This document shows, piece after piece, positions 13,192-37,604 of a stretch of DNA of 64,000 nt. Location of the stretch: the NCBI RefSeq assembly GCF_964340395.1, contig NC_135558.1, positions 16,498,271 to 16,562,270 on the forward strand. Direction: 5' to 3'. Position 1 is the first letter of the stretch. Every line of letters begins with the position of its first letter. The notes below the pieces were generated by a model. That model saw nothing but the letters and a program-made list of their open reading frames with translations. It had not been told where the DNA came from and did no database searches. The position numbers and the translations under genes are program-made. The DNA comes from Glandiceps talaboti (lineage: Eukaryota > Hemichordata > Enteropneusta > Spengelidae).

Positions 13192-13835
13192 ACAATTCGA
13201 AAGACAATGTCTTGGACGATGACGTAACACTGTGATGCAGACTTACAAAGTCTTTACGTCGTTAGAAGTTAGGAATTCACATTACGTCATCGTTATGAAT
13301 AAATTAATAACTATAGTACTGAACGCAACTGCACTTGAAGTAGAAAGTCGGTAGAATAAAACGCACATGCTTTTAGTTATTTTTGCCACATGAACTAGAT
13401 CTGTGATTCCATTTACCCGGAATGTTACTCAGACACTTGTTTGAAGTCCATTTTCATTTAGCCGCATACTAGTAACTGCAAATAACAGTCACTATCATTT
13501 CTAATAATTATCGTCGCAAACCACACCCTCTTTTACGGCACCGAGAAGTTGTCGTTTCGCAGTGTCACGGAAGAAATAACAGCTCTGGTTTGCGATAATG
13601 ATTCTAATACTAAATTCAGTACCAAGTAATAATGGTAGTACAATTTCAAGTCGTGTGAATATTGTAAAACGAGTTTAGGGAAACATGATGTACTATTACA
13701 GTAGAACAATGCTGTGTGACAATGTTACAACCAAGATCAACGTTGTGTGGACAGTTAAGTCTACGCGACACCATTATAATTGAACCTGTCTTCCTGTAGA
13801 CTCTGTGACGCTTAGGGGAAGCGTCATTGAAAATG
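13192..13835. other. Glucosidase 3' UTR and intergenic DNA
   Basis: Contains AATAAA at 13298-13303 and a second AATAAA near 13355, plausible polyadenylation signals for the glucosidase transcript. Nothing else is recognisable before the MITE at 13844. Confidence 0.5.
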
Positions 13836-13843
13836 TGTATAAC

Positions 13844-14052
13844 CACAGGGGCGTGTATTATTGCTGAGATTTCCGTTTTCTTAGGAAAATATTATACGAA
13901 TCTTGCTGCTACAAATGTATCAATCTGTATAGTACTACGTATACTATATGTAATCTTCCCCTGTACAGGTAGGAATATATATTCAAAAGGTTGTTATATT
14001 TAGTCTGTAGACCTGGAAAACAACAATCTATGGAATATTACACGCCCCTGTG
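13844..14052. mobile_element. hAT-like MITE with 8-bp target-site duplication
   Basis: Terminal inverted repeats CACAGGGGCGTGTA (13844-13857) and TACACGCCCCTGTG (14039-14052) are perfect over 14 nt. The element is flanked by the direct repeat TGTATAAC at 13836-13843 and 14053-14060. An 8-bp duplication and a CAGGGGCG-type terminus are typical of hAT-superfamily elements. It is 209 bp with no coding capacity, so it would depend on a transposase elsewhere. Confidence 0.88.
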
Positions 14053-14060
14053 TGTATAAC

Positions 14061-15260
14061 CCGTATCAATGATAGTTGTAGTAGGTACAGACAGAATGTT
14101 ACTGCACAGACAAGTCTTTGTACTTGTCTGTGGTTACTGTAACAATGTAACACTCACAGACATACTTTATTTGGTTGAGACATTGTTTGTTGAACGTCTC
14201 AGACATTGTGTCAGTTTGTTGTCTGGGATAACACCAAGTGTTTCTAGTATTCAAAATGTTTAGTCTGGTAGCCACGATTTATAATCACTTTTATGAAACA
14301 GTGTTGCAGTTATATACTCATGCGATCACCACAGACCTTTGAACACACTCATGAATGGGCAGGTACACATATATTCTCGCTGAGCGACGTTTTCAAATAC
14401 AATAAAATAGACTGTTGGTTCAATTATTATAATGATGTTACATAGACTGTACTTTTCACATATCTTTGATTTGGGTTGTAGTGTTCGGTTGCCCGTTGCA
14501 CAGTCTTACTCTTTCCAATCATCTCGTTTCTCAACTGAGCATGCGTGCTTGAGACTATAATAATCTGGTTCTTACGAAAATAATGAACATAATATTAATC
14601 AATATAATGCTAAAACATTTAATATACTGTACCAAACTTGTACATACTAATGGTATGCTTATTCTAGCAATGTTTTCCATTATCATTCAACATGCCTTGA
14701 TCTTGATTCGTAGCATTTCAAATAGCATTCAACTTGATTTTTTTAGAGCACGTGCACGAGTAAATATTTTAAAGACCATATTATTAAATATATATCCTCC
14801 AACTTGGCCCACAGCTCTGAACAAGACTACTCCAAGTACCATAGCTAAGAGTATACATGCCAAAATAGTTTATGTTGTTGAATTTTACAGAGCAGTGTGT
14901 TGTAAATTTAGTATGTAATCAGGTCGTCGTACCTATTACGTCAATATCTCCCACATCACGGGATTGGACAGGGAAATCACGTGTTAGTCTGTACCATAAT
15001 GATTGACTAATAACTACAATATTAAGTCCCTGTGGTGTTTCCCAAACCTTTTCAGATTAGTCATTAAATGGCAAGAATTTGAAATTGAATTGAAGGTAGC
15101 ACCATATGACTCCCTGTTCTATGTATCAAGGAGAGACATGACATACGATATTTTTAGAGATTGTAATAAAGTATAGCTCAACATTGAATTTGGTTTACAT
15201 TAATTCACCATTGTATTCGTTAATATATAATAATATATGATAATCCCGGTCTGATAAATA
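14061..15260. other. Intergenic, no gene recognised
   Basis: AT-rich DNA between the glucosidase and sulfotransferase gene A. The open frame at 14583-14918 (111 codons) has no recognisable domain or conserved pattern and was not called. Confidence 0.45.
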
Positions 15261-15289
15261 ATTGTGTTCTATGCTGCAGATGATGTACA

Positions 15290-16552
15290 GGGCTGTCATA
15301 GAACCCATGGGTATTCTATGTGCAGGTCTGGCGAACAAATCCTGGGTGTCCTAGCTATGTGCAGGTCTATTATGAAAATACTGGGTGTTCTATATATTCA
15401 GGTTTATCACGGAAATACTGGGTGTTCTATGTATATGACTATCACGAATATGCTGGGTGTTCTATGTGCATATTTCTGACGAAAATACTGGGTGCTCTAT
15501 GAGCAGGTCAGTCACGGAAATACTGGGTGTCTTATGTGCAGTTCTATCCCGAAAAGTGTTCTAAATACATAGAATTCCTAAGTGTTCTATGCGCCCGTCT
15601 GGTGTGAAAGTGTTTATATGCAGTTTCTCATTAAATTATTTAGTGATCTATGTGCAAATCTGTCTTGAAATTACTATGACTTCTATGTGCAGGTATGTCA
15701 TGAAATTACAGTGATTTCTATGTGCAGGTCTGTCATGAAATTACTGTGATTTCTATGTGCAGGTCTGTCATGAAATTACTGTGATTTCTATGCAGGTCTG
15801 TCTTGAAATTACTGTGACTTCTATATGCAGGTCTGTCATGAATTTACTGTGATTTCTATGTGCAGGTCTGTCATGAATTTACTGTGATTTCTATGTGCAG
15901 GTCTGTCATGAATTTACTGTGATTTCCATGTGAAGGTCTGTCATGAATTTACTGTGACTTCTATGTGCAGGTCTGTCATGAATTTACTGTGATTTCCATG
16001 TGAAGATCTGTCATGAATTTACTGTGACTTCTATGTGCAGGTCTGTCATGAAATTGCTGTGATTTCTATGTGCAGGTCTGTCATGGAATTACTGTGATTT
16101 CTATGTGCAGGTCTGTCATGAAATTACTGTGACTTCTATGTGCAGGTCTGTCATGAATTTACTGTAATTTCTATGTGCAGGTCTGTCATGAATTTACTGT
16201 GACTTCTATGTGCAGGCCTGTCATGAAATTACTGTGATTTCTATGTGCAGGTCTGTCTTGAAATTACTGTGATTTCTATGTGCAGGTCTGTCATGAAATT
16301 ACTGTGACTTCTATGTGCAGGTCTGTCATGAATTTACTGTAATTTCTATGTGCAGGTCTGTCATGAATTTACTGTGACTTCTATGTGCAGGCCTGTCATG
16401 AAATTACTGTGATTTCTATGTGCAGGTCTGTCTTGAAATTACTGTGATTTCTATGTGCAGGTCTGTCATGTTTACTGTAAGTAACTTCTATGTGCAAGTC
16501 TGTCATAAAATTACAGGTCTGCCTTGGTAATTCTGCTCTATACATAGGTCTG

Positions 16553-16565
<13 letters not shown>
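15290..16565. repeat. 35-bp minisatellite with higher-order structure
   Basis: About 35 tandem units. The consensus is 35 bp, of the form CTATGTGCAG, GTCTGTCATG, AAATTACTGTGATTT. The left end (15290-15600) is degenerate, with CTGGGTGTTCTATG-type units. Between about 16126 and 16470 a five-unit block of 175 bp, with the same set of unit variants, is itself repeated. The right-most unit (about 16545-16565) overlaps the last codons and stop of the minus-strand sulfotransferase gene A. Confidence 0.93.
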
Positions 16566-26210
<9,645 letters not shown>

Positions 26211-26918
26211 GAAATATTACCCCCTCCAGCTCTCAGATCGACGCGTCTCAGTAAATTGCACTACCCAGATATGTGTGTTTCCAAATGCTCATATGTTCGT
26301 AAACGTTAACATGACCGGTATTAGTATTGTCACAGCTTCGCTACCAGGCGGTGCCAATAATTAAACAGGTCACATACCATAATACAACAAATAATGCAGT
26401 AGTATAAATCAATATGGATATGTTTGTATTTCTTTCTTCAACTAACGGAACCGGGTGGTAATTTGACATGCAACGAATAACTACGTATATGGATAGAGTG
26501 TGTAGGTTACGTCAGTAAACACGTCACCTTAAGACAAAGCCTTCGCAGTCGCCATACGGACAGCAGTGCATACGTCATGTGATTAATTAACTCCAAGTCC
26601 AGAAGACCAAATAATTGATAAAGCATGAACAAGTTATTATATATAAAATTATATTGCAATTGTCGCTTGTTTTCTATGCAGGAACTAAGTAATTGGGTGG
26701 TATTTTCACATCAGATTTTAACCAGGGTGAAACAGTCTCAGAAGAACAGAAAAGTCAGTTTCATTCCATCTGGAAAACAAAATAAAAACAAATTATTGAT
26801 CTTATATTTGTTGCTCCCTGTGGTAATAAGTTCTTCAGTTCTGTACTGCGAATACGAGGCCACCGCCCACAGTTCTTAGTTCAAAGGTCATATAACATGC
26901 GTGGAACTCTTATTCAAG
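26211..26918. promoter_or_regulatory. Shared head-to-head intergenic region (putative bidirectional promoter)
   Basis: 708 bp separate the putative start codon of sulfotransferase gene A (minus) from that of UCHL5 (plus). No TATA box is obvious. The UCHL5 start AAGATGGCGGG resembles the YY1-type AAGATGGCGGC element common at animal housekeeping promoters. Divergent arrangement at this distance suggests a shared promoter; this is inference from layout. Confidence 0.5.
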
Positions 26919-29900
26919 ATGGCGGGTAGTTCGGCTGGCGACTGGTGTACGATTGAAAGTGATCCAGGGGTTTTCACAGAATTAATTCGAGGATTTGGTA
27001 AGTGGAATCGGAACTCTTCCCTTTTAATCTGTAGTTTTGCTCGGTTATAAATTTTACTGGAACTAGGGATGCATTCGATCGCACTTCTGCCACAGGAGTA
27101 TAAATGCATTTGTCATGATGATTCACACGTGCTTCATTCAGTGTGCATGTGTAACTATAACATTAACAGTATCAGATCTCCAACGTCTGTGAATGGCTCA
27201 ACTTCAAGCATGTGTCACACACCTGAATTGCCTGACCTGTTTTTGTGTACTCAGTGCGATTGTTATTACTACGGAAACCCAGCTTTCTGCTGACTAAGAC
27301 ACGAACTTAAACGATTGCTGCGATATGTTGATGAAAGCTGTTGAATGGACAATGGCTTAAATTATACTACTCACAGTCACAGAGGCTTTTCTTCTGCTGA
27401 CTTCCATGATCTTGCAGTGTACATTTTTTTACAGTGTTTACACTATCTTGATTATATGGGCCGCCGCAAGCAGAAACACCCCTGATGCAAAAAAAATTCA
27501 ATTTTGAGGTTTTCACATTTTGTGAAAGAGGGAATGCTGAACTTTTCAGAAATATACTTCATTTGTCAAACCGATGCTTAGAAAGGGCTTAAAATAGCCT
27601 TTGAAGTAACCTTTGACCTCGGGTAATTTGCATAACAATAGTAAACAGAATTACAGCACACACACAATATTTAGTCCTTTTCTTGTATGGACTAGAAAAT
27701 CCCCACATATTTTATAGGGGCTGCTATTAAAGTTTTTGATCTTGTTATCAGGATAAGTTTCATAGAATAGACAATAATGATTGGGATATTCTATTATTTA
27801 GTAGGGGGTTGGGGGGTAAGGAACACTCAACAGGCTAGTTGTTTGATAATGACAATGTAGTTGTAATTTTATTGACATTCAGCAGTAGATATAAAGTCAC
27901 ATCATCACATTTATGATGAAATATGCACTTTAGCCTTGAACAAAGATAACTGCTTTCATGACAGCAATGTTGCACAACCAACACTCACGTCAGAAACAGA
28001 GCATCTGCTATATAATTAAAATGCACAGCAAGTACATTGTACATGTATATTTCATATGTAACAAAGTGTGCTCTCAAAACAACCTCTTACTGATGAGATA
28101 CCAACACACTTCATATCATTATATAGACTTTAATCTACCTTTATACACAAAAGAAATACTCACTAACAAAATTATATAAATATACTAAGAACAGATAATG
28201 TAGACACCAGACTACCTTTGTATATATAGTAATACACACTGGCCAGATTCTATTCACTATAGATATTGTAGACTTCAAGCGTATATTTATACACAATAGA
28301 AATACTCATTAACCACAATCTATATATACTAGATACTGTAGACATAAGTCTACATTTGTACACAATAGAAATACTCACTGACATGAATCTATTGATATAG
28401 ATATTGTAGACATAAGTCTACATTTGTACACAATAGAAATACTCACTGACCTGAATCTATTCATTATAGATACTGTAGACATAAGTCTACATTTGTACAC
28501 AATAGAAATACTCACTGACATGAATCTATTGATATAGATATTGTAGACATAAGTCTACATTTGTACACAATAGAAATACTCACTGACCTGAATCTATTGA
28601 TATAGATATTGTAGACATAAGTCTACATTTGTACACAATAGAAATACTCACTGACCTGAATCTATTGATATAGATATTGTAGACATAAGTCTACATTTGT
28701 ACACAATAGAAATACTCACTGACCTGAATCTATTGATATAGATATTGTAGACATAAGTCTACATTTGTACACAATAGAAATACTCACTGGCCAGACTATT
28801 ACTCTGCATTTCAGTCTACACTTGTACACATAGAAATACTGACCAGATTGTATTTACATATTGTAGACTTCCATCTATGTTTGTGCTACAAATAGAAATA
28901 TACACTTTTCTAAATTATTGATTTTTTTTAGGTTTCAAATCTATTTGTGTATTGAAAATACTCAGAGCTTGAAGACTTCAAATTTTCATTCAGTGTAAAA
29001 CATGCCTAGTTTGCTATTATGAGCTGCAACAAAGATTAAGACATAATATGGATACAATAATTTAGATACAGACTTGTTCAGTGTGTATTTCTATTTTATT
29101 CCTCCAGCTGTGTAGCTGTAATGGGGAAGAAACTACCCCTGTATGGTTCCCTTACATACCGCAATACTTTGGTCTGTAGATCATGGTATCGCTGTCTGGA
29201 GAGTCCACCAGCTGGCAACACTGGTGGTAACCCGTGAAACTCTCATCAGTTGGTGGCCAAGTGACCCCCCTTTTTACTAAATACACACGCTCCTCAGGAT
29301 CAGAGATTGATTTCTTTACATACACAGCACCAGGGTCATCTTTAGTAAATCTAAAGTGATGATATGCACTGATACCTCTGAGACACTTCATATACTTTTT
29401 AAAGAACTCATCCCATTCTCTCCACTGATAATTTGATTCATTCTGACCATCATTAGTTGTAGTTTGAGATGTATAAGGCCTAGAAGAGTTGACCTTTGAA
29501 CTCTTATTTACAACATCACATAGTTGTACCATAGTATCTACATCACTCCTCCTGTACAACTGACGTATCTTACCAAAGGCAGAGTCACATATACATTTAG
29601 TATGACCAACTTCCATAAAATGGTATTGGATATCTTCATGCATCCCTTTACTACAACGATAAATAAAATAATGTATGACACTTTTGTTCTTATTTTGACC
29701 TGAACAGTTGTCTGCATGAAATGAAGCAGATTTCTCACCAAGGCCAAAATTTGAAAGAAAATCATCAATCATACTAATAACATTATTTGGTCCATGACAC
29801 TTCTTATTATCTGGCTGTATGGTCTGTGACTCATCAAATAAATAATTCATTTGAAGTTTACATGCTTCATTATGAATTCCAAAACAATTTACCTTCATTG

Positions 29901-32900
29901 GATTTAGAAAATAAAGTGGTCCTACTTGACGTGACTGATGGGGTAAAAGAAAGCTCTGTGCAAAATCAAAAGTATAATGTACTTTAAATAAATCATTACT
30001 ACAAAGATTATGTTGACCTGGAACAATTGATTCTCTAAATGGTTCATACTCTGCTGTTGCTAACTTTATCAACTCGTTACAATATTCTCTTTCTGACTGA
30101 GCACTCAATATGTGTTGACTAAATTCAGTTGATGCAGTCAATTTATCGGTTTCACTAGTAGCATACTGTATACGTTGTCGAAAGCCCTCACATTTTGGAC
30201 AGACATCTGTTCTTGGTTCCATACGCTTGATATGTGGCACACAACTATGCCAAATGTTACGGAAAGTTGTCTCACCAACAGCAACAAGTGGAGGCTCATT
30301 TTGATGACAACTCTCTTTGTACTTGGCATACACCTCAGCCTTTGTGTCACTGGAAGGTAGGTATATAGGTGGACAATCATCCCTCCCCCTAGGAGCTGCT
30401 GGCATGGGAAGCCCTTTTTCATCTGCATACCTTATCAGGAATTGTACAACATCTTGGATGACAGGTATAAAGATCAACAAACAATACATAGTGTGTTAGT
30501 CATAAGAAGGAAGACCTCAATCAAATCTACCTCATTATAGTAGCTGCAAAGTTTTAAGTGGCTTTATGGATGAGTAATATCATGTAGGTATTTTGGATTT
30601 TAATAAATAAAGTAACTATGGTTTTCTATTTGAAAAACAATGTGAAATAACAGTCAGTCTTTGTAACTCACCAATTGCATAAAACTAGGAAAATATCACA
30701 CAATTTTTCATACTTTTATTTTTAGTGTTTTGTAATTATTGTGTTATACACATAGATTTGACCTATACTTTTTCACATTGTTGTTGTCAGGGAGAAAAAT
30801 ACATTTAAGTTTAATTATTAATCCAAATAAGTGCCCTACTTCACTTATCTCATGCATTGAATTGTCCTTTAAAATAAGTCATATTTTAATATTTACAACA
30901 GTGTTTACTTCTGAAGTGAGTATATGCATGTACTTTGCAATGACAATATTTTTAATTGTGTTTGGATCTCAATGCTAATCCTTGGCAGTAGAGTATTAGC
31001 AATAATAATATCATGAACTTTTCACCGTGTTATCACATTACATTACACAAATACGGTTTATTTCCAGAATGTAAATAACATCATTCTGTGAATGCACTCG
31101 CCAGCTTTACAATTCAAATACACAACTATCAAAATGTCAAATTTACCTCAAATGTGTATGCATTAACAGGTTTTCTACCCTTTAGACCATGTTGCCTTGG
31201 TACAACTCCATTTTCTCTGAAATGTTTCTTTAGATTCTTTAATGTAGTTTCTCCTACAAAAAAATAATACATGATTTAGAAATTCGAATCACAGGTAACA
31301 TCTTTAAAATTAACAATTATTACAAATTCGAAGATTACACAATGATTTGTAAAAGTAGAAATCAATGAAAACATTCAAAGGATAATAAAGTATATAAACT
31401 TTGAGAAAATATTTCTAGTTTATGAATGATGTATACATTTTTGAGTTGTGCACAAAAAAATCAATAGACAAATAAAAAACAATCTCAGGTCAAAATATTC
31501 AATTTCTATATTTGAAATACGCTTTATCATAAGTGTCAATACTTTTTCAAATACAAATTTAAAAATTGAACGTAAATGTAATTGAAAATTAACTCAAACA
31601 ACAGACAGTCATGCTATCAACACGAATTCACAAGAAGCTGACTAGTAGTGGCAATGTTACCTTCAGTGCTTCACGATGTTATTATGATAGTGATTGAGTT
31701 TGAGGTCACAATTGTTTACATTGCAATTGCCGGCCGTAAGTCATTATGTGACCTTCATTATTATCAAAGTAAACACACCACTCCCAAGATGTAGACTCAA
31801 ATTACGTACTCTAATACATGATGTACCATGTACACTTCTAGTTTGGAATGATAACTACAAGAAGTTGAGAAATGTTACACAAATACTTACCAACATAATG
31901 ACAGTACCGCCAGACTTTTTCACACACTCTCATGCCGTCAAACTGATACATGAATCGCTGGCACTCACGTTTCCCCCCTCTGACTGGCTCCTTGGTGTAT
32001 TTGCTATGGTCTAGCTTGGCTAGGATGAGGATATCTCGCTGATCCTTGGTGAACTCGGCCATGTTAAGACGATGATTGAAGACCACATCGACATTCAAGT
32101 TTGCAAAACAACCGTCTCGGCACCCGCATCCTTTCCGAAACATCCGGATAACAGAAACACGATCGAGGTCTTCATTTGGCCCGGTGTTTATAGGCTCTGT
32201 GTCGGAATCTCCGATAGACTGCTGGTCACTGTACAATCTGGCCAAATTACTCGCCTGAGCTTCATCGTCGTCTTCACTGTGGTCTTCGTCATCGTCGGAT
32301 ACAATCTCAAGTTGTTCATTTACTTCCGAAGCTGATGTGAGCAGGCTTGATTGAGAGTTGGCGATATCAGCCTCGTAATCATCGGGACAGTACACGGATG
32401 AAATTTCATCGTCTCTATCCTGTAAAAGCTGGACTATGTCTGCATCAAGGCCGAGATCAATGGGAATGTCAGACATACCGACGTAATATACAGAAGTTGG
32501 CCGTTCTAATGACATAAAATAACTTATAAATGTCGACACTACTTTTGGGACGCGTCAATCGTCACCTACGTCGCTGTACTGAATGAACGCAAACGTAAAT
32601 TTTGTTTACATGATGATTGCGCGGGAACTGTAACAAGTTTGTTTTCTCAAAAAAAACACAATTCCGTGTGTGAATGGATACATACAAAATTAAACTATAT
32701 ATTTAGGGTAATAAATAAAGTTATTTTATTCAAATGAGATAGGTAATTACGAAGAAATTGACACCTTTATACGCTTTAAATACAAGGCGGGCGATTTCAA
32801 GCTTTGTTATCACAGTGGAAATTGATACGTTATCTTTAGATACAAATTACCAACAATGTTGCAATATTGCATCAGGGGTGTTTCTGCTTGCGGCGGCCCA

Positions 32901-33754
32901 TATAGGGTTATTATATCCACACATCAGAGGCATCGCTATCACACACTTTAAGTAATCTATCACTTTGAACTACAATACTTGTCTGTGCTGTGAAAGGTTG
33001 GTTTCTGCAGTAGTATCACACAGCAGTAATCGTACCAAGTGAGAATTTGGTATACTGTAACTCACGTGTATGGGTAAAGATTGGGGATATGTTTTACTTA
33101 TTATTTCTGTGAGGACTCAACAGATGGAAAGACAATATTTGAGTTACAATATCTGAGGTGCAGTTGGCTGCAATAATTGTAGAATTTGTTTTTGTTTTTG
33201 GATATTTATCTTTTGTTTCAAGTTTTTTTTTGTCATTCCTGAGTTTTGAGTGGAAACCCTGAAATGATAAAAGGTAAAAAAAATAGAAAAAAAGAGCAAA
33301 GGTTAAAAAAACCAACCTAACAGTGCCACTAGAATAGCCTCAATAGGTGGGTCAGGTAGATTTTTTATTATATTATGTAATTATTTTTTTCATAATGATA
33401 TGTGAGTGTCTAGTTCAGGTAGTTATGTTTTCCGTTGTTGTCCATATGGTCTCTGTGTTATTGGTATCTTAACATTTAACATTTAACATTTATTTCATTT
33501 CTAAAGCGCTTCCTCTATTTAAAAGAAAATATTCAAAAGCGCTGCGATCTTCTCATCAGATATACAGCCATTACAGTTTTATATTGTCTTTTTAAGTTGA
33601 TGTCAGTTTCTGCATCTGATATGACATAAACATATAGCTGTCATTATTACAATTGATATCATCTACACTAGGTTGTACGGGTGTACAGGTAGAAGAAATA
33701 TGGAGTCTGGATGAAGATGTCTTATCACACCTCAAGTAAGTAGATGATTGTGTC

Positions 33755-33811
<57 letters not shown>

Positions 33812-33928
33812 AATGGTTGTGGGTATGTATGTATGTATGTATGTATGTATGTATGTATGTATGTATGTATGTATGTATGTATGTATGTATGTATGTATGT
33901 ATGTATGTATGTATGTATGTGTGGTATG

Positions 33929-33960
<32 letters not shown>

Positions 33961-34349
33961 TGTATGTATGTATGTATGTATGTATGTATGTATGTATGTA
34001 CAAATGTATGTACAAATGTATGCATGTATGTATGTATGTATGTATGTATGTATGTATGTATGTATGTATGTATGTATGTATGTATGTATATATGTATGTA
34101 TATATGTACATGTATGTATGTATGTACATGTATGTATGTATGTATGTATGTATGTATGTATGTATGTATGTATGTATGTATGTATGCAGTATGTATGTAT
34201 GTATGTACATTTGTAACTGTCAGTCGAAATTTAACGCCCAGCCGGAGTACAAGTATGTATGTATGTATGTATGTATGTATGTATGTATGTATGTATGTAC
34301 ATGTATGTATGTATGTATGTATGTATGTATGTATGTATGTATGTATGTA

Positions 34350-34404
<55 letters not shown>

Positions 34405-37400
34405 ATGTATGTATGTATGTATGTATGTATGTATGTATGTATGTATGTATGTATGTATGTATGTATGTATGTATGTATGCATGTATGTATGTATGTATGT
34501 ATGTATCATTGTATCATTGTATGCACATGTATGAGAAGCATTTAGATTTTAGTAGAGCTGTTGGTCGTAATATCAAATTCAATACATATTCCTGTGCCGC
34601 TAACATGCATTTCCCTTGGCTTTGGTTTGGAGAGCTTTTTGAGATAGTTACAACAAGGCTATATTACCATATGTGACTAAGTACTTGTTTACTGTTTTAT
34701 TGTAGGCCAGTGCATGGTTTGATTTTCTTGTTCAAATGGAGACCTGGTGAAGACCCATCAGGAAGCATTGTCAAGGATAACAGACTAGACAATATATTCT
34801 TTGCAAAACAGGTAATATTTCTCACTTTATACTGTAACAGTGGAACCTTGCTAAGTCGCAGGTCTCACATTCCAAAGAAAAATATGATATACTATTTTCT
34901 TCTGAAGAAAAGTTACATCATTATGAGAATTGCAACATCATAAACAGGTGTTGTGTTGATTTTATAAACTTATCGTCCATAAAGGGGCAACATAAAAAGT
35001 CTATTGTTGGAAGAATAATTAACTTCCATAACCCTCAAAATCCAATGAGACCCTCACCCTTACACCATACTATTGATCTTTGGGCATGTAATTATAGATT
35101 GGTGCATGTAAATCTGTCTATTAGATGACATAATCACGGCTTGACATACAGAGTGATGTATCATGTATAACACAACATACCTCGGTAGTGCGCCCTCTAA
35201 GTCTAAGCCAATTTGATGTGCCACTGACACACACAATTTCTAGTGACGTACCAACTCTTACTATGTGGTGACTCACAAGAAATCCCAGTTTTTTATCCTT
35301 TTGACTCATAACAACAAAATTTGCCTATCACGAGAGGGCACACCTTGGTAACTGTAAGAGTTGCCAAATTTAAAATTTGTTATATTGAAGTTACCAGTAA
35401 TGATACACATAATTGTGGCTGCACTCTTTTGATCTCACCAAACTGTCTTTTACACAAAGACACAAACTTACAGTAGTTCATCATTCATTCTCCAGTTGGA
35501 AGCACTGCACAATTGTCAACAAATTTCAGTTTCCAACACCTGTGCTTCTATACTTACCAAGATTTCTCCTGTTACCCGATTATAATGTACAGAGACAGAA
35601 ACCAAACTTCAGAAAAAGTTAATGTTGAAAGTAAAAGTTTTTTATTTACATGAGAACTACATGTTAACTCCCTCCCCCTCCTAATATCAATCTGCCTGTT
35701 TAAAAAAACGCTGTGATTAGTGAACATTATTAAATCAAAATTTGACTGTTAATGAAGGCTTTGATTTAGTAAGATAGACACAATTTAAAACTGTTGTTGT
35801 TTCAATGTGGTAGATTAAAGAAGTGGGTGATAACAGTTCCGCTGTTGAGCAAATCTAACCACTCAGTCATGAAGATATTGTAAACATTTAAAGTTCCAAA
35901 ACAGTACAGTACTGCAAGTTTACGGAACTAGCTTCAGAGATGCTGCCCTTCAGTGAGACTTGCAATATCCATTCAATAGCTTATCACTGTTGTATCAACA
36001 TGTTGGAACAATAGTTATAGTTTGTGTCTATCTTAGTAAATTAAAGCCCTGATTACTGAGAGTAATACAGTAAGGTATGGAACTCAGATGATGCAATTGA
36101 TTAATTTCATAACTGTAGAACACCATAAAAAATAGTGAGAATTTGTCATCACTGACAAGTTATCTTATTTCTTTCAGGTTATTAACAATGCCTGTGCCAC
36201 ACAAGCCATACTTAGTATTTTGCTGAATTGCAATCATTCGGATATGGACCTTGGAACAACTTTATCAGAATTCAAAGAATTTTCACAAAGTTTTGATGCC
36301 ACAGTAAGTTGTTTCTTTCTTCTTGTAACCCTTTATAAACTTTTTTTTTGAAAGGCTGGGAAATTACAGAAGTTATTTGTGTAAGTAGGAATATGGCCAT
36401 TGTTGAGATTTTTGACAGTTCTGATTAGATGAAACAGATTCCGAATTGTCATTGACATCAGCTCTCATTTAAATCAACTCTATATATATTTAACAGAAAT
36501 CATGGTATAAACTTTTTGAAAAATCATCTTTGTTAGGAGATAAATCAAAATATTTTTTTTTGCTCGAGTTGCAAAGTGTGATATTACTACAGAGATCATG
36601 TTGTACATCAGCCTCTCCATGCAACCATCTTGTTTGAAGTACTGATGTTGCAATGCCCCAGACTCTCAGCTGGGGGATGACTGAAGTGAAGTCTGGGTAA
36701 CCGAAACTATCGTGTGTGATTTCCCAGATTTTACCTTTGGGAGCTCACAGATAGAGAAATATATTCACTGAAGGTTTATCAAAAATCCCATAATTGTCAC
36801 TTTAATTCTTTCTAATCTCTATAGCAACATCTCCATGGCAACAGTAACACTCTTGATGTTTCTTTTTACAGATGAAAGGTCTTTCGCTAAGTAACTCAGA
36901 AGTCATCAAGCAAGTACATAATAGTTTCTCAAGGTAGGTTTCATTACATAAGGTGAATTTATTTCAAGGTATGTGTTCAGGATTGTATGTAGAACTGCCA
37001 TCAAACCATGATAATTGTGCTACCACCATTGAAAGTGGCACAAGATGAGTTTATGAACAATGTTGTCATGGTTTTCTACTTGAAAAAATCATGTGCAAAA
37101 GATGTGTTGTGTTTACGCAAGAACAAACTTTTCATATTTCTTTTTGTAGCTTTTTGCAATGTATTGAGTTACAAACACAAACTTGGACAATGTTGTTACA
37201 CTTTCATTTTTCAAGTAGGAAGCCATGGCAATTGTTTTATAAATTAAAAAATCCAAACTAAATGCCCAATCATCATCAATGTGGCCACTTTTGCAGTGTT
37301 ATATATATTTCTTGTTTACTTCTCTATGCAGACATCAGATGTTTGAATTTGATGCCAAGCTAGCAAACAAAGACGATGATGTGTTTCACTTTGTTGGTTA

Positions 37401-37537
37401 CATCCCTATACAAGGAAGGTTGTATGAACTGGATGGACTAAAAGATGGCCCTATAGACTTAGGTAAGAATGTAACTACAGAGTTGTCAACATCAGAAAAT
37501 ACACAATCATGGTCACAGAAACATATTGTTATTGTAT

Positions 37538-37604
<67 letters not shown>

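Noticed and set aside
31147-31253. Treating the nested gene as three independent fragments
   Set aside because: The first junction is exactly in phase and the order of conserved blocks matches the family, so it is one gene, with a defect only at the second junction.
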